Origin: Halopseudomonas pachastrellae
Lineage (GTDB): Bacteria > Pseudomonadota > Gammaproteobacteria > Pseudomonadales > Pseudomonadaceae
Direction: 5' to 3'
NCBI RefSeq assembly: GCF_900114765.1
Contig: NZ_FOUD01000008.1
Coordinates: 106,184-170,183 of the forward strand
DNA length: 64,000 nt
The translations under genes and the position numbers were made by a program. This document shows, piece after piece, positions 60,523 through 64,000 of this stretch (positions are counted from its first letter, which is position 1; every line of letters begins with the position of its first letter). Below the pieces are notes generated by a model that did no database searches, was not told the DNA's origin, and saw nothing but the letters and a program-made list of their open reading frames with translations.

Positions 60523-61674
60523 TTAGGGGCGCAGAGCAGCGACACCGGCAATTTGCCAGAGCCGCGCCAGGTCAGCGGCGCGGGCACTGAGCTGGTCGGC
60601 GGCCTGCTGCATGGCCTGCTCCAGACTCAACGGACCCGGCGCCAGACTGAAGGCGGCACCGATGCCTTCAGCGTAGAGGCGCTGGTAGCCCTCACCCAAG
60701 CTGCCAGCCAGCGCAATCACCGGCACGCCAGCGGTGCGGGCAAGGCGCGCCACGCCCACCGGCGTCTTGCCATGCAGACTCTGGCCATCCAGCCGGCCCT
60801 CGCCGGTAATCACCAGATCAGCCCCCTGCATCGCCTGCGCCAGCCCGGACAGCTCGGCCACCAGCTCGACGCCCGGCCGAAAGCCGGCGCGCAGCACCGC
60901 ACGGGCAGCAAAGCCCAGACCACCGGCTGCGCCAACGCCGGGCAAGTCACGCAGATCCTCACCGAGTGTTGCCGCCATCACGTCGGCGTAATGGGCCAGC
61001 GCCTCGTCGAGCTGGGCTACCTGCTCGGGGCTCGCGCCCTTCTGCGGACCGAATACCGCCGAGGCGCCGCGCGGGCCGCACAGCGGGTTATCCACGTCGG
61101 CGGCCACCATCACCTCGACCTGCGCCAGCCGCGTATCCAGCCCGGTCAGGTCTATCTGACTGAGGCGCGCCAGCGCTGCGCCGCCCAAGGGCAGCTCCTG
61201 CCCCTCGCGATCCAGAAAACGCACACCCAGCGCCGCCAGCAGGCCGGCGCCGCCGTCGTTGGTCGCACTGCCGCCCAGGCCCAGCACAAAGCGCCGCACT
61301 CCGGCATCCAGCGCCGCGCGAATCAACTCGCCGGTGCCATGGCTGCTGGCCGCCAGCACATCGCGCCGGCCCGGTTCAACCCGGTGCAGGCCGCTGGCCT
61401 CGGCCATCTCGATAATCGCCTGGGCATTCGGCAACAGCCCCCAATGCGCCTCAACCGGATCGCCCAGAGGCCCGCTGACGCGGGTCTGCTGCAGCTTGCC
61501 GTCGGTGGCGCTCAACAGCGCATCAACCGTGCCCTCACCACCGTCGGCCATCGGGCAGAGCAGCAGTTCGGCATCGGGGTAAACGCGCGCCCAGCCCGCT
61601 GCTATGGCTTCAGCAACGGCGCGGGCACTCAGGCTTTCCTTGAAGGAATCGGGGGCAATAACCAGTTTCATCAA
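60523..61674 (-). CDS. Glycerate 2-kinase (GarK/GlxK family)
   Basis: A 383-residue enzyme phosphorylating glycerate. Family marks: IAPDSFKESLSARAVAEAIAAG at the N-terminus, PMADGGEGTVDAL, LGGSATNDGGAGLLAALG, PQKGAS and ITGEGRLDGQSLHGKTPVGVA. It feeds glycerate into glycolysis as 2-phosphoglycerate. Its ATG overlaps the stop of the GntP-type permease by four bases (ATGA), so transport and phosphorylation are coupled; the permease substrate is therefore probably glycerate or a related acid. Confidence 0.94.
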   Translation of the reverse strand: MMKLVIAPDSFKESLSARAVAEAIAAGWARVYPDAELLLCPMADGGEGTVDALLSATDGKLQQTRVSGPLGDPVEAHWGLLPNAQAIIEMAEASGLHRVEPGRRDVLAASSHGTGELIRAALDAGVRRFVLGLGGSATNDGGAGLLAALGVRFLDREGQELPLGGAALARLSQIDLTGLDTRLAQVEVMVAADVDNPLCGPRGASAVFGPQKGASPEQVAQLDEALAHYADVMAATLGEDLRDLPGVGAAGGLGFAARAVLRAGFRPGVELVAELSGLAQAMQGADLVITGEGRLDGQSLHGKTPVGVARLARTAGVPVIALAGSLGEGYQRLYAEGIGAAFSLAPGPLSLEQAMQQAADQLSARAADLARLWQIAGVAALRP

Positions 61675-63029
61675 AGCAGTACCAGACTCAGCAACCAGAC
61701 GGTAATGATCCCGGCGATGCCCTGCATCAGGGTGCCGAGGGTTTGTGCACGGTAGGCGGTGCCCACACTCATGCGGCTGAACTGGGTCACCACCCAGAAG
61801 AAGCTGTCGTTGGCGTGGGACACGGTCATCGCGCCAGCACCAATGGCCATGACGCAGAGTACACGGCCCATTTCACTGTCCAGACCCAGCTCCGGCAGCA
61901 ACGGTGCAACCAGCGCCGAGGTGGTGACCAGCGCCACGGTAGTCGAGCCCTGCGCGGACTTGAGCGCGGCGGACACCACAAACGGCATGAACAGGCCGAT
62001 ACCCAGCGCCGACAGGGTCGCGCCCAGATAGTCACCCAGCGGGGTTACCTTGAGCATCGCACCAAAGGCACCACCGGCACCGGTAATCAGCAGGATCGGC
62101 GCAGCGGCCTGAATGCCCTCAACCACGCGGTCATGAAACTCCTGCCGCTTGTTGTCCGAACGCAGCAGCGTGCAGGCCAGCGCCAGACCGACCGCCAGCG
62201 CCACCACCGGCTGACCGAGGAAGGCCAGCAGCGTATAAACAAAGCCCTCACCCACCGGCTTGGCCGGCAGATTGACCAGCGTGCCCAGGCAGATCAGGCC
62301 AATCGGCAGAAAGATCGGCGCAAAGGCCTTGGTTGCGCTGGGCAGCACACCGTACTTGGCACGGATCTGCGCGTAGTCCTCGGCATCCATCACGTGGGCA
62401 CCGTTATCTTCCAGCGGAATGTCCTTGCCGATAAAACGATTGGCCCACCACATGCCGGCAAAGGCCGTCACCAGCGACACCACCAGACCGACCAGAATCA
62501 CCAGACCGAGGTTGTTCTCCAGCCCCAGATTACCGGCAGCTGCAATCGGGCCGGGGGTCGGCGGCACAAAGGTGTGGGAGGCATACAGACCGGTCGCCAG
62601 CGCCACGCTCATGGCGATGACCGAAATCTTCATACGCGCGGCCAGCGCATTTTTCAGCGAGTTGAGGATCACGTAACCCGAATCGCAGAACACCGGGATC
62701 GACACCAGATAGCCGATGATCGACATGGTTAGCGTCGGAAAGCGCTCACCGAGCAGCTTGATCACCGTCTCGGCCATGGTGATCGCCGCGCCGCTGCGCT
62801 CAAGGATCACACCGATAATGGTACCCAGCACAATGACAATACCGATGTAACCGAGGATGCCGCCAAAGCCGCCGGTGATCGTCTTGACGATCTCCATGGT
62901 CGGCACCTGATAGGCAAAACCGGCCAGCAGCGCGGCAGCTAACAGGGCTAGAAAGGGGTGTAACTTCAGACGAGAAGTCGCCAGAACGATAAACGCAATC
63001 AGCGCGACCAGAATCAGTACCAGACCCAT
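61671..63029 (-). CDS. GntP-family gluconate/glycerate:H+ symporter
   Basis: A 452-residue membrane transporter with about 12-14 helices. Conserved GntP stretches include GYIGIVIVLGTIIGVILERSG, SIPVFCDSGYVILN, SHTFVPPTPGPIAAAGNLG and VSHANDSFFWVV. AAGGAG lies six bases before the ATG at 63029; the 33-residue upstream extension is promoter DNA. It forms an operon with glycerate kinase, which points to glycerate rather than gluconate import (inference). Confidence 0.92.
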   Translation of the reverse strand: MGLVLILVALIAFIVLATSRLKLHPFLALLAAALLAGFAYQVPTMEIVKTITGGFGGILGYIGIVIVLGTIIGVILERSGAAITMAETVIKLLGERFPTLTMSIIGYLVSIPVFCDSGYVILNSLKNALAARMKISVIAMSVALATGLYASHTFVPPTPGPIAAAGNLGLENNLGLVILVGLVVSLVTAFAGMWWANRFIGKDIPLEDNGAHVMDAEDYAQIRAKYGVLPSATKAFAPIFLPIGLICLGTLVNLPAKPVGEGFVYTLLAFLGQPVVALAVGLALACTLLRSDNKRQEFHDRVVEGIQAAAPILLITGAGGAFGAMLKVTPLGDYLGATLSALGIGLFMPFVVSAALKSAQGSTTVALVTTSALVAPLLPELGLDSEMGRVLCVMAIGAGAMTVSHANDSFFWVVTQFSRMSVGTAYRAQTLGTLMQGIAGIITVWLLSLVLL

Positions 63030-63123
63030 GCTGAACTCCTTTTTATTGTGTTTGCCGCATTGGGCAGCCAGAAAGCAGCCATTGTCACCCAGCCTGCAGG
63101 ACAAAAGCCTTATGCTCACGCAC

Positions 63124-63157
63124 AACAATAGACGGGAATTGGCCGCTTATTATTGTT
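63124..63157. promoter_or_regulatory. Inverted repeat upstream of the GntP-family gene
   Basis: AACAATA at 63124-63130 and TATTGTT at 63151-63157 are an inverted repeat 95 bases before the permease start; GGCCG/CGGCC sequences flank the right arm. It is a candidate operator for an unidentified regulator (no regulator gene is adjacent). Confidence 0.4.
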
Positions 63158-63267
63158 CGGCCGCCCAATAGCAGGAAACTTAAAATCGGGTAGTTCCGCT
63201 CTGTTTAGCGGCTCTTGGGCGCTAGGCGAGCATCCAGAGCAAACCGGACGCGGAGCGTCCTAACAGG

Positions 63268-63293
63268 CGCTCCCACGCAGGAGCGTGGGAGCG
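63268..63293. repeat. REP-like palindrome
   Basis: CGCTCCCACGC and GCGTGGGAGCG form a perfect 11-bp stem around AGGA. This sequence is of the short intergenic palindrome type common in pseudomonad genomes. It is likely mobile or a transcript stabiliser. Confidence 0.75.
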
Positions 63294-63488
63294 ATCAGAT
63301 GTGTTCTGGCAAGACGCGATGAATGCACGGACCCACTCCCGTTTACGCGGGCGAGTAGCGCAGGACTGGCGGGAAATAGGACGGCAGCATGTCTGAGGAG
63401 CGCAGCGACGAGTTCTGCCGGCCCCCGCCAGACCGAGCAACGCAGCGAACCCGCAGGGCCGCGTAGTCGGGTGCCCGGGGGGATCGCT

Positions 63489-63516
63489 AAGGGGGGCCGG
63501 GCAAGCGGCCCCCCTT
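63489..63516. repeat. Very GC-rich hairpin in the intergenic repeat
   Basis: AAGGGGGGCCG and CGGCCCCCCTT form a perfect 11-bp stem with a GGCAAG loop. It is not followed by a T-run that would mark a classic terminator. It may be part of the same dispersed repeat. Confidence 0.7.
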
Positions 63517-63653
63517 GGCTCGCCGTAAAAGGCGAAAAATGAGCAACCAGACAACCCTAAAGCAGATACCAAGCACTGAGACCCGACGCAGAGCGCCACA
63601 ACAGGTGGCCCCAAGGCGAAAAGAGAGTTATCAGGCGAAAAATCTAACACTAA

Positions 63654-64000
63654 GGATGGTCTGAAGTAGTTGTGTATTTCTGGCTGACTTCAGCCCCTGC
63701 CGATTTTAAAAGCGGCAAATCGATCAAAAACGCTCAGATCACCCGCTTATTTCTGTGTTTTTAGCCGCCGCGAGCACCTCGCGGCAGCCATTTTCCACAT
63801 TACAGGCGCACCTCTCCTGCATTCGCCAGTAAATGTCGGCGCGCCATCCACAGGTTCGACAGAGCGAACAGTGTCACCAGTTGCGCCGTGTTTTTGGCCA
63901 AGCCGCGAAAGCGCACCTTGGTGTAACCGAACTGGCGCTTGATTACCCGGAACGGATGCTCGACCTTGGCGCGCACCTGAGCCTTGGCCTTTTCAATCTT
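63654..64000 (-). mobile_element. IS5-family insertion sequence, 3' part only
   Basis: The window ends inside the element. Its right end is placed at 63654 because GGATGGTCTGAAGTAG resembles IS5-family terminal repeats and is preceded by CTAA (63650-63653), which fits the YTAR four-base target duplication of this family. The other end lies beyond base 64000. Confidence 0.65.
63800..64000 (-). CDS. IS5-family transposase, C-terminal part
   Basis: The last 66 residues of a DDE transposase, open to the window edge, with TAA at 63800-63802. [20 protein letters not shown] holds the catalytic Glu and the downstream R/K of the Y-R-E-K signature, followed by [19 protein letters not shown]. It catalyses movement of the element. 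The N-terminal two-thirds is outside the window, so intactness cannot be judged. Confidence 0.9.
   Translation of the reverse strand, partial: KIEKAKAQVRAKVEHPFRVIKRQFGYTKVRFRGLAKNTAQLVTLFALSNLWMARRHLLANAGEVRL

Larger units (their letters stand above)
63030..63653. other. Gene-free, hairpin-rich stretch
   Basis: About 620 bases between the permease and an IS5 end carry no coding sequence I trust. The open frames here read as Arg/Pro/Ser-rich translations of repeat DNA. It contains the permease promoter side (to about 63190), then two strong hairpins described separately and tracts such as GCGCAGCGA and GGTGCCCGGGG that look like a dispersed intergenic repeat. Confidence 0.6.

Noticed and set aside
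60067..61755. A 562-codon open frame antisense to the glycerate kinase and cold-shock genes
   Set aside because: GC-rich antisense artefact. It spans two genes and their gap and is Arg/Gln-rich with no motif.
63222..63650. Small Arg/Pro-rich protein genes in the intergenic stretch
   Set aside because: The frames follow palindromic repeat DNA, overlap on both strands and show no ribosome site.

Overview
The window is GC-rich, gene-dense gammaproteobacterial chromosome. The gene content points to the Pseudomonadaceae, perhaps a Pseudomonas/Halopseudomonas/Stutzerimonas-type genome. The main reasons are the Pseudomonas-type Pst permeases with large extra domains, a ColRS-like two-component operon followed by a methyltransferase, an InaA/WapQ-like kinase and dgkA, a XenA-type ene-reductase, a zwf/HexR pair, and DUF3649-PepSY-DUF3325 iron genes. 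The species call is inference. No rRNA, tRNA, CRISPR array or prophage was recognised.

Layout. 1-3.9 kb: a compact + strand operon of unrecognised proteins. A truncated first gene and three later ones share a core domain, two carry C-terminal PASTA domains, one gene is a Q/R-rich coiled coil, and a strong terminator closes the operon. This is the best candidate for an undescribed system. 4-5.7 kb: iron-type alcohol dehydrogenase divergent from a small cytochrome c. 5.8-12.5 kb: pstS-pstC-pstA-pstB-phoU, with Pho-box repeats before pstS and an attenuator after it. 12.7-15 kb: YciA thioesterase and a two-gene TRAP permease. 15-24.5 kb: an envelope-lipid block with two LTA-synthase-like phosphotransferases, DgkA, an InaA-type kinase, a methyltransferase, a ColRS-like pair, a PAP2 phosphatase and a tyrosine-phosphatase-like protein. 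Two nearly identical 17-bp boxes sit in front of its two operons. 24.5-29 kb: signal peptidase I, a pair of divergent genes (LysR and SDR) that have both lost their 5' ends at one junction, then small membrane and enzyme genes and a second InaA paralogue.

29-38.5 kb: a TRAP-type binding lipoprotein with no adjacent permease, a 7-bp tandem repeat, uvrD, a PAS-GGDEF-EAL protein with a degenerate GGDEF, zwf, a HexR-like regulator with its palindrome, and a parvulin. 38.5-43.8 kb: an XRE-cupin regulator divergent from a BenE-family transporter with two mirror-image operators, then modE divergent from modABC. 43.7-46.7 kb: a membrane protein with a degenerate Mrr-like domain, an ArsR regulator divergent from xenA, and a flavin reductase. 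46.7-59.8 kb: an iron-uptake island with three TonB-dependent receptors, a PepSY operon and a two-component system, plus a ybiT-type ABC-F gene. 59.8-63 kb: a cold-shock/DUF1294 fusion and a glycerate kinase-GntP permease operon. 63.1-64 kb: a gene-free, hairpin-rich stretch and the 3' end of an IS5-family element that leaves the window.

How parts work together. The Pst block is a complete phosphate-uptake and signalling unit. In the lipid block, phosphoethanolamine or phosphoglycerol transfer would release diacylglycerol, which DgkA can recycle, while the ColRS-like pair probably coordinates both flanking operons through the shared box. The iron island combines outer-membrane receptors, inner-membrane PepSY proteins and a sensor/regulator pair. 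All start sites were chosen from visible ribosome binding sites, overlaps and family N-termini; none has been tested.
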